A stretch of DNA of 64,000 nt. It comes from Pelagibius marinus. GTDB taxonomy: Bacteria; Pseudomonadota; Alphaproteobacteria; Kiloniellales; Kiloniellaceae. The notes beneath the pieces were generated by a model that searched no databases, was not told the DNA's origin, and saw only the letters and a list, made by a program, of their open reading frames with translations. The stretch is taken from assembly GCF_014925385.1 (NCBI RefSeq), contig NZ_JACSDK010000003.1, positions 372,001-436,000 on the forward strand. Direction: 5' to 3'. A program made the position numbers and the translations under genes. How positions within the stretch are numbered: position 1 is the stretch's first letter; every line of letters starts with the position of its first letter. This document shows, piece after piece, positions 15,351 through 24,384 of this stretch.

Positions 15351-16778
15351 TCAGCGCTGGGTCAGCTTGAATTCGATGCGGCGGTTGCGGCGGTAGGCGA
15401 TCTCGTCGCCGCCGGGGTCGAGGGGCTGGAACTCGCCGAAGCCGGTGGCGGCGAGACGTTCCGGCGGGATGCCCTGGGCGATGAGGAATTTCACCACCGA
15501 GACGGCGCGCGCCGTCGACAGCTCCCAGTTCGAGGGGAAGGCGGAGGTGCTGATGGGCGCGCGGTCGGTGTGGCCGTCGACGCGCAGCACCCAGTCGAGC
15601 TCGCCGGGGATGGTGGAGGCGATCTCCTTCAGGGTGGCCGCCAGCTGCGCCAGCTGCCGCTGGCCCTCGCCGCCGATGGTGGCCTGGCCGCTGGCGAAGA
15701 GAATCTCCGACTGGAAGACGAAGCGGTCGCCGACGATACGGATGTCCTGGCGGTTGCCCAGCGCCTCGCGCAGGCGCCCGAAGAACTCGGAGCGGTAGCG
15801 CGCCAGCTCCTGCACCTTGCTGGCCAGGGCGACGTTGAGGCGCTTGCCGAGGTCGGCGATCTGCACCTCCTGCTCCTTGTTCTTGGCTTCGGAGATTTCC
15901 AGCGCATCGGCGACCTGGGCGAGCTGTTCGCGCAGCGCCGCCAGCTGGCGGTTCAGCAGCGTCACCTGCAGCTGGGCTTCCTCGGAGAGCTGCTTCTGTT
16001 CGGCGAGTGCGGCGCGCTCCTTTTCCAGGGCTCCTTCGGAGCTTTGCAGCTTCTCCACCAGGTCGTCGCGCAGGGACTTGAGGATCGCCAGCTCGGCGAG
16101 CTGCGCCTCGATCTTTTCCTTGTCGACCTCGATGGTCGAATAGGCGTCTTCCAGCTCTGCCTTGCCGGCGGCGATGGCGGCAAGGGCCTCTTCCAGCTTC
16201 TTCTGCTCGACCTCCAGGCGGGCGAGGGCGGCGTTCAACTCGTCGCGCTTGTCGGCCAGTGCCGTTTCGGCCTGGCTGAGCGCCTGGCGGTTCTGCTGCA
16301 GCTCCGCCCGCGCGGCGGCCAGTTCTTCCTCGCTGCTCGCGGCGACGCTGGCCAGGCGCTCACGCTCGCTCTGCTCTTCGGTCAGCAGCGCCGCCAGACG
16401 GTCGCGCTCGTCGGCCAGGGCCGCGAGCTGGTTGGCCAGGGACTCGCGTTCCTCGGTAAGGGTGGCGAGCTGGCCGGAGAGCGACTCCCGCGAAGCCAGG
16501 GAGCTCTGCAGCTCGGCGGAGAGCTGCTGCACGTTGAGGCGCAACTCGGTATTGGCGCTGCGCTCCAGCGCCAGCAGCTGGGCCAGCTCGTTGATTTCCG
16601 ATTCCAGGCGCGTTAGCGCCTCGTCCTTGCCGGTGATGGCGACCGAGAGGAAGAACTGCGCCACCATGAAGACCATGAGGACGAAGATGACGACCAGCAG
16701 CAGGGTCGCGAGGCCGTCGACGAAGCCCGGCCAGATGTTGATCGAGCGGCGTGAGCCTCCTCTGCCCAGCGCGTACAT
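15351..16778 (-). CDS. MotB-like membrane protein with long coiled coil and OmpA-type peptidoglycan-binding domain
   Basis: A 475-residue inner-membrane protein. A short cytoplasmic N-terminus (RRSINIWPGFVDGLATLL) leads into one helix, VVIFVLMVFMVAQFFL. The W-P-G-F-D signature, with D21 in WPGFVD, is that of MotB/TolR-type proton-channel partners. About 270 residues of heptad-rich coiled coil follow, then an OmpA/MotB domain with the peptidoglycan-binding motif LRVDGHTDRAPI and RRIEFKL at the end. It follows the MotA-like gene on the same strand, so they probably form a proton-driven envelope complex. The ribosome-binding site lies within the stem of a structured element described separately. 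Confidence 0.85.
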   Translation of the reverse strand: MYALGRGGSRRSINIWPGFVDGLATLLLVVIFVLMVFMVAQFFLSVAITGKDEALTRLESEINELAQLLALERSANTELRLNVQQLSAELQSSLASRESLSGQLATLTEERESLANQLAALADERDRLAALLTEEQSERERLASVAASSEEELAAARAELQQNRQALSQAETALADKRDELNAALARLEVEQKKLEEALAAIAAGKAELEDAYSTIEVDKEKIEAQLAELAILKSLRDDLVEKLQSSEGALEKERAALAEQKQLSEEAQLQVTLLNRQLAALREQLAQVADALEISEAKNKEQEVQIADLGKRLNVALASKVQELARYRSEFFGRLREALGNRQDIRIVGDRFVFQSEILFASGQATIGGEGQRQLAQLAATLKEIASTIPGELDWVLRVDGHTDRAPISTSAFPSNWELSTARAVSVVKFLIAQGIPPERLAATGFGEFQPLDPGGDEIAYRRNRRIEFKLTQR

Positions 16779-16779
16779 T

Positions 16780-17045
16780 AGGCCCCACCAACAGGATTAG
16801 GTGCGCCATGAGACGGTCGGGAACGCCCCGTGGCTAGGAGCACCGGTGCAGGCGATGTGGGCCATCGGCAAGCCGGTGCGACGACGTCCACGGGACCTTC
16901 CCGACCGCCCGCAGGGTCGCTTTTCGCTCCGCACCCGCGGCGTTGCCCCGCTTGCCCCATGCACCACATCCTGCTGTGCGTGGCTCCTGTCGGGTGCGGT
17001 CGAAAAGTCGATCTCATGATGCACCTAATCCTGATGGTGGGGCCT
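16780..17045 (-). other. Nested palindromic element folding as a three-way junction between the MotA- and MotB-like genes
   Basis: The outer arms 16780-16813 and 17012-17045 are complementary at 31 of 34 positions. Inside, hairpin A pairs 16814-16823 with 16898-16907 and 16827-16833 with 16888-16894, with an inner CACCGG/CCGGTG pair (16841-16846 with 16873-16878). Hairpin B pairs 16930-16937 with 16991-16998 and continues imperfectly through CGCTTTTCG and CGAAAAGTCG. Outer stem plus two hairpins makes a three-way junction. The GGTGGGG ribosome-binding site of the MotB-like gene is in the outer stem. It could be a mobile palindromic element (MITE-like) or a regulatory RNA. Reading frames across it are not convincing. 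Confidence 0.7.
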
Positions 17046-17048
17046 TAC

Positions 17049-18209
17049 CTAGCCCTCTTCGGCCATGGCCGCCAAGGTGCGGGTCAGCAGGCGGATTTCG
17101 CTGCGCAGTTCCTCGACCGCGGACTCGCGGCCGTGCGCCATCTCCGCCGAGATGCGCTCGAGGCGCAGGTCGAGGTTGCGGATATGCCCCTTGGTGGCCT
17201 TGTCGAGGCCGCCGCCGTCTTCTCTGCCGGAATCGGCCAGGCGCTGCAGCAGGGGCTTCAGGCTGGCCTGGGTCTCGGCGATGGAGAGCATCACCGACTG
17301 CTCGGTGCGCATGTGGTCGGTGAGGCTGCTGAGCCGCTCTGACAGCGCCACCAGGTTCTGGTTCACGCTGGCGCGGTCTTCCTCGCCGCGCGCCACGGTG
17401 CGCTGCAGCTGCTCCAGGCTGTCGGCTGTCTTTTCCAGCAGGGCGTGGACGTAGGCCGAAACCGGCTGCTCGCCTTCGCCGCTGAAGCCGCCGCCGCTGC
17501 TGAGCTTGGTGACGCTGGAGAGCCATTCTTCCAGCTCGTTGAGGAAGCGGTTGTGCGCCTGGGCCGAGTTCAGTTCCAGGAAGCCCAGCACCAGCGAGCC
17601 GGCGAGGCCGAAGAGCGAGGAGCTGAAGGCCGTGCCCATGCCCGACAGCGGCGCCTGCAGGCCGCCTTTCAGTTCCTCGAAGAGGGCGACGGCGTCGCCG
17701 CTGCCGCCCGACAGGCCGCCGATGGTCTCGCCCACGGCGTTGACCGTGTCCAGCAGGCCCCAGAAGGTGCCCAGCAGGCCGAGGAAGATCAGCAGGCCGA
17801 TGACGTAGCGGGAGATCTCGTGCGATTCCTCGATGCGGGCCTGGATGGTGTCCAGCAGCGAGCGCATCGACATGGTCGAGAGGCTGAGCCGCCCGGCCTT
17901 GTCGCCGATCATGGTGACCATGGGGCCCAGCAGGCGCGGCGGCCTGTCCTGCGACAGGGTGCCGGGGAAGACCAGTCCGCCGCGGCTCTCGCGCCGCAGG
18001 GTCTCCAGCCAGTAGATCTCGCCGCGCAGGCCCAGCACCTGGATAAAGCTGTAGGCGATGCCGACGATCAGAATCAGGATAATGAAACCGTTCAGCCAGA
18101 GATTGGCGACGAAGGCGTTCTGCAGCTGCGGGGCGATGAAGGCGCCGGCCACGACGCAGGCCGCCAGAAACGCCACCATTCGGATGAGATAGGTCTGCAG
18201 GAAGGACAT
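17049..18209 (-). CDS. MotA/TolQ/ExbB-type proton-channel protein with long C-terminal tail
   Basis: A 386-residue inner-membrane protein. Helices are visible near residues 9-27, 37-58, 138-160 and 190-210, with the family core GLLGTFWGLLDTVNAVG and the SGMGTAFSSSLFGLAGSL segment near the third and fourth helices. The rest, about 170 residues, is a soluble, partly coiled-coil tail. With the downstream MotB-like protein it should form a proton-driven stator-like complex. The ATG at 18209 gives MSFLQTYLIRMVAF; the frame is open to a TTG at 18251 with no ribosome-binding site. No flagellar genes are nearby, and the pair probably acts on the envelope rather than on motility. Confidence 0.82.
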   Translation of the reverse strand: MSFLQTYLIRMVAFLAACVVAGAFIAPQLQNAFVANLWLNGFIILILIVGIAYSFIQVLGLRGEIYWLETLRRESRGGLVFPGTLSQDRPPRLLGPMVTMIGDKAGRLSLSTMSMRSLLDTIQARIEESHEISRYVIGLLIFLGLLGTFWGLLDTVNAVGETIGGLSGGSGDAVALFEELKGGLQAPLSGMGTAFSSSLFGLAGSLVLGFLELNSAQAHNRFLNELEEWLSSVTKLSSGGGFSGEGEQPVSAYVHALLEKTADSLEQLQRTVARGEEDRASVNQNLVALSERLSSLTDHMRTEQSVMLSIAETQASLKPLLQRLADSGREDGGGLDKATKGHIRNLDLRLERISAEMAHGRESAVEELRSEIRLLTRTLAAMAEEG

Positions 18210-18322
18210 CGTGACGGTCTTACCCTCGGGTCCGCGGGGCGGATGTGTCAATCATAAGGCAGATTCGCCCGCGCCGCGACCCGCGCAGCCGGGAATCCGC
18301 CTTAAGCTCACGTCCCTAAGGG

Positions 18323-19873
18323 TTAGCTGTCAATTGGCCGGATGTCGACCCGATTTGCGGGACCGCCGTCGGCCTGGTCGCCGAGGGAACGGACCTGGAT
18401 GCGCGCCGAGGGCACGCCGGCGTCGATCAGGAAAGTACGGACCTTGAGCGCCCGGGACAGGGCCAGCTTGCGGGCGAGGTCCTGGGAACCGTCCTTGGCG
18501 CTGGCGAAGCCGAGCACCTGGATGCGGCCGTCATCATTGGCGCGCAGGCTGTCGGCAAGGGAGCGCAACTCGGCCTGGACCAGGTCGGAGAGCTCCGCAG
18601 AATCACTGTCGAAGGCGACGCTCATGTCCTCCAGCGGCTCGCCGAGCGTCAGGCTGGCGGTCTGCACGCCCGGCGTGGAGGGCGACGGGGCGACCGGCGC
18701 CGCAACGTCGGCACTGGCGACGGTTTCGCTGGTCATGGAAGCCGCGGGCCGGGGTTCGTTCGTAGACGTATCAGCCGCGGCGGCTTCGCGGGTTTCCGCC
18801 GGCAGCAGGTTGACCGGACCTTCGTTCTCCGCCTCGACCATCGGCGCCTGGGGGGCCGGCTCGGTCATGGCGACGGGCGCGGGCATGTCGGCGCCGCCGG
18901 CCGGCATGGCACTCTCGGCCATCGTGCTCCCGGTCATCGTGTCGTCGGTCATCGTAGCTTCGGTCATCGTAGCTTCGGTCATCGTAGCTTCGGGCGCGGC
19001 CGTCGCGGCGGCCGGCGCAGCGGGCGCGGGCTCGATGGCGGTGGTCTCGACCTCGGCCACCGGCGGCACCTCGGCCACCGTCGGGGCCATGGCCGGGGTC
19101 TCGTCGGCGCCGGGCGAAGTCTGGAACTCCGGCGCCAAAGCCGTTGCCGGTTCGTCGACCGTGGTCACGCCGACCTCGGCCAGCATCTCCGGCGAGACTT
19201 CCGGCTTGCGCGGGGCCGGCTGGGGGGCGGCCATCGGCGGGCGGCGCAGGGTCAGCCGGGGCGCGTCGGCGGCCGCGGCGCTGTTGTCGGCGGGCGGCAG
19301 GTTGTCCATGAAGACGACCACGCTGCTGTCGGAACCCGCGCCGTTGGCCGGGGCCCCGCCGTCGTCCAGCGGGATCAGCAGCTGCGAGGAGGGCTCGGGC
19401 CCTTCGGCAAAAGCGTTCTGCATGGCCTCGTTGCGGGCTGCGTGATTGTCGCTGAAGCCCGGCGCCAGGGTGCTGGTCGGCGGCTCCAACGGCGGGAACA
19501 GCAGGGTGCCCGGCCGGGTCACCACGTAGTTGCCGCCGCCGTAGGGCTGGAGCGACGTGCTGCCGGGCGCCTCCTGGAACTGCGGCGCCAGCTGCAGGGT
19601 CGGCTGGGCCTGGACCTGCGGGGCCGGCGCGTAGCCCGGCTGCGGGGCCAGCGGCGCACCCGGCGCGGGGCTGGGACCCGGGCCGAGGCTGTTGAGCACG
19701 TCGTTGTTGATGGTGATGCCGTTGTTGGACTGGGCCAGCGCCACGGGGGCCAGGGCCGTCGTCAGGGAAAGGGCCACGGTGAGGGCGCCTGCAGCCGCGC
19801 AGGCCGGCGCCAAACGGCGGCCTTTTGCCTGGTTTTCAGCCGATTTCCGGCCAAGTGGTGCGAGTCTGCTCAT
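18323..19873 (-). CDS. Secreted OmpA-family protein with a long low-complexity region
   Basis: A 516-residue protein. A signal peptide with hydrophobic core ALTVALSLTTALAPVALA ends near residue 48. About 330 residues of Ala/Pro/Thr/Glu-rich low-complexity sequence follow, including a tandem TMTEA repeat, then a C-terminal OmpA-like domain (about residues 410-516) with VAFDSDSAELSD and the ILGFA-type strand VLGFASAKDG. The usual peptidoglycan-binding TD-x10-LS-x2-RA-x2-V pattern is recognisable in LALSRALKVRTFLIDAGV. It is probably periplasmic or outer-membrane associated. It is transcribed before the MotA- and MotB-like genes and may work with them. Confidence 0.75.
   Translation of the reverse strand: MSRLAPLGRKSAENQAKGRRLAPACAAAGALTVALSLTTALAPVALAQSNNGITINNDVLNSLGPGPSPAPGAPLAPQPGYAPAPQVQAQPTLQLAPQFQEAPGSTSLQPYGGGNYVVTRPGTLLFPPLEPPTSTLAPGFSDNHAARNEAMQNAFAEGPEPSSQLLIPLDDGGAPANGAGSDSSVVVFMDNLPPADNSAAAADAPRLTLRRPPMAAPQPAPRKPEVSPEMLAEVGVTTVDEPATALAPEFQTSPGADETPAMAPTVAEVPPVAEVETTAIEPAPAAPAAATAAPEATMTEATMTEATMTDDTMTGSTMAESAMPAGGADMPAPVAMTEPAPQAPMVEAENEGPVNLLPAETREAAAADTSTNEPRPAASMTSETVASADVAAPVAPSPSTPGVQTASLTLGEPLEDMSVAFDSDSAELSDLVQAELRSLADSLRANDDGRIQVLGFASAKDGSQDLARKLALSRALKVRTFLIDAGVPSARIQVRSLGDQADGGPANRVDIRPIDS
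18940..18992. repeat. 15-bp tandem repeat inside the OmpA-family gene
   Basis: The unit TCGGTCATCGTAGCT is repeated three times in near-perfect form, flanked by diverged copies. On the coding strand it gives repeats of the peptide TMTEA. Since 15 is a multiple of three, unit gain or loss keeps the reading frame. Confidence 0.75.
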
Positions 19874-20017
19874 GAGCCCCTAATACCCCGATTTCCCCTG
19901 CTAACCTCTATGGTTAACACTATGCTTCCGCCGCGCCCGGGACAACCTGCTTTGCGGGCCGCAGGGGCGGCGGGCGGCGCACCGAGGTGGCCGCCGAGGG
20001 TCGTATTATTGAGCCTT

Positions 20018-20821
20018 TTAGTTACTTAAAGGTTTGCGTAGCAGCTTCATCAGGTCGCTGTGGATGGCGTTGTTGCTCGCCAGAACGCTGGGAGAGCCCA
20101 TGATGAGGGCTTTCCCGTTCATTTCGCTGACATATCCGCCGGCCTCGCGCACGAGAATCAGGCCCGCGGCGTAGTCCCAGGGGGCCAGGCCGCGCTCCCA
20201 GAAACCGTCGAAACGCCCCGCCGCCACATAGGCCAGGTCCAGGGCGGCGGCGCCCCAGCGGCGGATTCCCGCGGTATTGGCCATGACGGCGTCGATTTCG
20301 CCCAGAAACTGCGGGCGGTCGCCCTTGCCGGCAAAGGGCGCGCCGGTGGCGATCAGGCAGTCGGTCATCCGGTTGCGGGCGGAAACCCGGATCCGGCGGT
20401 CGTTGAGGAAGGCCCCCTGGCCTTTCTCGGCGTGGAACAGGTCTTCCTTGATCGGGTCGTAGACCAGTCCGGCGATGATCTCGCCGCGCTCCTCCAGGGC
20501 GATGGAGATGGCGAAATGCGGCAGCGAGTGCAGGAAGTTGCTGGTGCCGTCCAGGGGATCGACGATCCAGCGCCGGCCGCTGTCGTCGCTCGGCGCCACT
20601 TCCTCCGATTCCTCCATCAGGAAGCCGTAGCCGGGCCGCGCCTTCCGCAGTTCCTCCTTCAGGACCTTCTCGGCCTTCAGGTCGGCGGTGGAGACGAAAT
20701 CCGCCGGCCCCTTGCGGGAGACCTGCAGGTTCTCGACCTCCCCGAAGTCGCGCTTCAGGCCGCGGGCGGCCTTGTCGGCGGCCTTGGTCATGACGTTCAA
20801 AAGGGCGGAGCGGGTGGCCAT
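20018..20821 (-). CDS. suhB: Inositol monophosphatase family protein (SuhB-like)
   Basis: A 267-residue Mg2+-dependent phosphatase of the IMPase family. It has the two metal-binding signatures: WIVDPLDGTSNFLH (motif A) and WERGLAPWDYAAGLILVREAGG (key part APWDYAAG, motif B), plus the EES of FLMEESEE. It would hydrolyse inositol-1-phosphate or related sugar phosphates in the cytoplasm; SuhB also has a role in rRNA antitermination in Escherichia coli. It lies 60 bp downstream of efp on the same strand. That IMPase and EF-P are neighbours is common in alphaproteobacteria. Confidence 0.93.
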   Translation of the reverse strand: MATRSALLNVMTKAADKAARGLKRDFGEVENLQVSRKGPADFVSTADLKAEKVLKEELRKARPGYGFLMEESEEVAPSDDSGRRWIVDPLDGTSNFLHSLPHFAISIALEERGEIIAGLVYDPIKEDLFHAEKGQGAFLNDRRIRVSARNRMTDCLIATGAPFAGKGDRPQFLGEIDAVMANTAGIRRWGAAALDLAYVAAGRFDGFWERGLAPWDYAAGLILVREAGGYVSEMNGKALIMGSPSVLASNNAIHSDLMKLLRKPLSN

Positions 20822-20883
20822 GCGGGTCTTGCGGTCTTTCGGTCGGGAAGGGGTGGCCTTCGGCGAAGGCCTTGTGAGAGGCG

Positions 20884-21450
20884 TCAGTCCTTGGCGCGCT
20901 CGACGTAGGTGGCGTCGGCGGTGTTCACCACCACGCGGGTGCCGGCCTCGATGTGCGGCGGCACCATGATGCGGCTGCCGTTTTCCAGCACCGCCGGCTT
21001 GTAGGAAGAAGAGGCGGTCTGCCCCTTCACCACCGGGTCGGCCTCGGTGATCTCCATGACCACGGTGTCCGGCAGCATGACCGAGATCGGCTCTTCCTCG
21101 TAGGACTCGATGGTGACGCTCATGCCCTCCTGCAGGAAGACCACCGGCTCGCCCACCAGGTCCTTGTTCAGGGTGATCTGGTCGTAGGTGTCGTTGTCCA
21201 TGAAGGTCAGCATCTCGCCGTCTTCAAAGAGGAACTGGTACTCCTTCTGATCCAGGCGCACGCGCTCGACGTCCTCGCTGGCGCGGAAGCGTTCGTTCAG
21301 CTTGGTGCCGTCGCGGATGTCCTTCAGTTCGCACTGCAGGTAGGCGCCGCCCTTGCCGGGCTGGGTGTGCTGAATCTTGACGGCGCGCCACAGGCGGTTC
21401 TTGTGCTCGATGACGTTGCCAGGGCGGATCGCGTTGCCGTTGATCTTCAT
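20884..21450 (-). CDS. efp: Translation elongation factor P
   Basis: A 188-residue protein of the normal EF-P length. It binds between the P and E sites and relieves stalling at proline runs. Three domains are visible: an N-terminal KOW-like domain with the tip loop QPGKGGAYL, where K33 is the lysine that EpmA-type enzymes modify, a middle OB domain and a C-terminal OB domain with [17 protein letters not shown] should matter in this genome, which encodes several proline-rich proteins such as the TolA and OmpA proteins in this window. It is followed by suhB. Confidence 0.97.
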   Translation of the reverse strand: MKINGNAIRPGNVIEHKNRLWRAVKIQHTQPGKGGAYLQCELKDIRDGTKLNERFRASEDVERVRLDQKEYQFLFEDGEMLTFMDNDTYDQITLNKDLVGEPVVFLQEGMSVTIESYEEEPISVMLPDTVVMEITEADPVVKGQTASSSYKPAVLENGSRIMVPPHIEAGTRVVVNTADATYVERAKD

Positions 21451-21563
21451 TGGGGGATCGTCCGGAAAGTTAGGTGTTCTGGAAAGCGCGCGGAAGCTAC
21501 CAGCTTGCCCCTAAGGTGGCAACGCCGGAGGTCAGCCGGGGGAAAGGGCGGGAAACTGCGCTG

Positions 21564-22256
21564 TCAGGCGCCTTCGCCGGGGCCGCGGAGCAGCGCCTGC
21601 AGCGCCGCGGCAGGGTCCTCTTGCCCCAGCCAGAAGGCCGGGCCGAGGGCCAGGAAGTCGGGGCCCGCGGCGGCCAGGGCGCGGGCTTCCTCCGGGGTCC
21701 CGGCGCCGAAGGCCACCTGGGGCGGGGTCATGACCGCTTCCCACCAGGCGATGACCTCCGGATCGGCGGCTCCGCTGCCTTCCGGGGCGCCTTCCGGGGC
21801 GCCTCCCAGGTCTCCGAAGCCCCCAAAGCCAATGTAGTCGGCCCCTTCCTCTCCGGCGGACATGGCCAGGTGGCGGGAGTTGCCGCAGCCGGCGCCCAGG
21901 ATGACGTCCTCGCCGAAGCGCTTGCGCAGCGCCTTTACCGGCGACTTCTCATCTTCCGCCAGGTTCAGGTGCAGGCCGTCGGCGCCGCTGGCGGGCAGCA
22001 GCGCCGGGCGGTCCTCCAGCAGCACCGCGATGTCCCGCGCCTGGGCGGCGGCGATCAGCGGCGCGGCCAGGCGGGCAAAGGCCGCGTCGTTCAGCGCCCC
22101 GCCGCGCAACAGCAGGGCGGAGACCTCGACGTCGCCCTTGGTTTGCTGGTCGGGGGCCTCCGGAGCCAGGGCCGCCAGGGCCTTGGCCACATCACTGGCC
22201 GCGCTGTCGTCCAGCGGCGGCGAGACCAGCATCAGGCGGGGCAGGAAGTCGGACAA
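21564..22256 (-). CDS. Thiamine-phosphate-synthase-like (TMP synthase/TenI fold) protein
   Basis: A 230-residue TIM-barrel-like protein resembling ThiE. DGLHLNL and GAGCGNSRH and the phosphate-loop area GADYIGFGGF correspond to the strand and loop order of the family. The canonical ThiE phosphate-binding and catalytic motifs are degraded, so it may act in a related reaction or as a TenI-like protein. An insertion at about residues 145-160 is rich in Gly/Ala/Pro and is encoded by a short repeat (CTTCCGGGGCGC). The start is uncertain (TTG at 22256; ATG nearby at 22232). It is 23 bp after the AAA ATPase gene on the same strand. Confidence 0.6.
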   Translation of the reverse strand: MSDFLPRLMLVSPPLDDSAASDVAKALAALAPEAPDQQTKGDVEVSALLLRGGALNDAAFARLAAPLIAAAQARDIAVLLEDRPALLPASGADGLHLNLAEDEKSPVKALRKRFGEDVILGAGCGNSRHLAMSAGEEGADYIGFGGFGDLGGAPEGAPEGSGAADPEVIAWWEAVMTPPQVAFGAGTPEEARALAAAGPDFLALGPAFWLGQEDPAAALQALLRGPGEGA

Positions 22257-22279
22257 GGGCGGGACTTTCTCGAAGGTGC

Positions 22280-22783
22280 TCAGTGGTCCTGTTTCTCGAA
22301 GGTCAGCGCGTGCGCCTTGCAGGCCGACACGGGAGAATCCGCCGCGGCCTTCAGGTTGCTGCTCAGGATCACCAGGCCGTTGTAGGCGATGAGGGCGTCC
22401 AGCAGGTGGCTGACCTCCTGGTTGGCGAAGCGGTCGTGGCTGTCCTTGACCTCGCTGCGCTTGCCGAAGAGGGCGTCGGCCTCGTCGAAGAACAGCACTG
22501 CCTCGGCGGCCTGCGCCTTCTCGAGCAAGGCCACCAGGTTCTTTTCCGTCTCCTCGGCGGACTTGCCGACCAACGCCGGCAGTTTCACCCGCTGCAGCGG
22601 CCGCTCCAGCTGGTTGGCCAGGACCGAGGCGACCAGGGTCTTGCCGGTGCCGCTGGGACCGGAGAAGAGGCAGAGCTGGTGCGCCTTCTTGCCGGCGTTG
22701 CCGGCTATCTTCTGGAGGATATCGATGTCCTTCTGCGACAGCGGCAGTTCGTCGATGAGCAGCGGTGCCGGCGATTTCGTCAT
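22280..22783 (-). CDS. Single-domain AAA ATPase without a visible arginine finger
   Basis: A 167-residue protein that is one minimal AAA large subdomain. Walker A is GPSGTGKT, Walker B AVLFFDEADALFGKR and sensor-1 region LVILSSNLK. The Walker B and the FGKRSEVKD...RFANQE segment are close to the FtsH/Cdc48/Vps4-type AAA proteins, but the second region of homology with the arginine finger and the C-terminal small domain are missing or altered. It may need another protein to complete its ATPase site. It starts 4 bp after the stop of a small unknown gene (22788-23198), with which it is probably co-transcribed. Confidence 0.75.
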   Translation of the reverse strand: MTKSPAPLLIDELPLSQKDIDILQKIAGNAGKKAHQLCLFSGPSGTGKTLVASVLANQLERPLQRVKLPALVGKSAEETEKNLVALLEKAQAAEAVLFFDEADALFGKRSEVKDSHDRFANQEVSHLLDALIAYNGLVILSSNLKAAADSPVSACKAHALTFEKQDH

Positions 22784-22787
22784 GTCG

Positions 22788-23198
22788 CTAGGTCTCCTTG
22801 TTCAGCCAGTCGCGGCAGGCCTGGGCCTTGTCGGCGACGTCCAGCAGGTCCAGGGCCTCCAGCGGCCCCGTGATCAGGTGGTGGCTCTCGGCCTCGGCGA
22901 TGGCGCGCAGCTTGTCGGCGGCCGCCTTGGGTCCGGTGAAGCGCACCCGCAGCACTCCCTGGCGGAAGGCCGCCATGACCAGGCCCGGCTTGTCGCCGCA
23001 GTCGAGGATCGAGGAGACCTCGGCCTGGGGGACCTCGCGCTCGGCCTGCTTCACCACCTCGCGGAACCACAGGGCGCCGGTATAGGCCGCCGCTCCCGGC
23101 GGCGAGGCCAGGGTGACCGGCAGGTCCAGGTCGCGCGCCGCCTTCAGCGCGGTGACCGCCTGTTCCAGGGAGTGGATGATGATGACGCGTTCGTTCAT
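22788..23198 (-). CDS. Unrecognised conserved-looking soluble protein upstream of the AAA ATPase
   Basis: I do not recognise a named family for this 136-residue soluble protein. It starts MNERVIIIHSLEQAVTALKAA, has an alternating alpha/beta pattern and a glycine-rich turn (SPPGAAAYTGALWF), and no membrane segment. Its stop is 4 bp before the AAA ATPase start, so the two are likely translated from one mRNA and may act together. The second half contains LRVRFTGPKAAADKLRAIA. Codon use matches that of the housekeeping neighbours, so there is no sign of recent transfer. An intrinsic terminator separates it from gap. Confidence 0.6.
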   Translation of the reverse strand: MNERVIIIHSLEQAVTALKAARDLDLPVTLASPPGAAAYTGALWFREVVKQAEREVPQAEVSSILDCGDKPGLVMAAFRQGVLRVRFTGPKAAADKLRAIAEAESHHLITGPLEALDLLDVADKAQACRDWLNKET

Positions 23199-23210
23199 GG
23201 CCGGATGATA

Positions 23211-23246
23211 ATAAAAAGCGGGACCCGAAGGTCCCGCTTTATTTTT
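23211..23246. terminator. Intrinsic terminator of the tkt-fba-gap operon
   Basis: AAAGCGGGACC (23215-23225), loop CGAA, GGTCCCGCTTT (23230-23240): an 11-bp perfect stem. Leftward it is followed by TTTTTATT and rightward by ATTTTTT, so it can work in both directions. It stops leftward transcription 50-80 bp after gap. Confidence 0.85.
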
Positions 23247-23297
23247 TGCAACTCCAGACTGTTCCCGGCCCGCCCATCGGGTCCGGGGACGCGGCTC

Positions 23298-24305
<1,008 letters not shown>

Positions 24306-24384
24306 ATTCAGTCTCCGTTCCCTAAAGCCGGCCGCCCTCGTTCAGGCAGCCGGCGGTTCCCCTGCATTTCTTGTGTGCCGCGGA

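Noticed and set aside
16797-17024. Short open frames across the palindromic element (about 75-80 codons, both strands)
   Set aside because: They lack ribosome-binding sites and sensible composition. The DNA is explained by its nested inverted repeats.
15351-18209. Possible Zorya defence system (ZorA/ZorB are MotA/MotB-like)
   Set aside because: No ZorC, ZorD or ZorE gene is adjacent. The neighbours are housekeeping genes (OmpA-like, suhB, efp), and codon use is normal.
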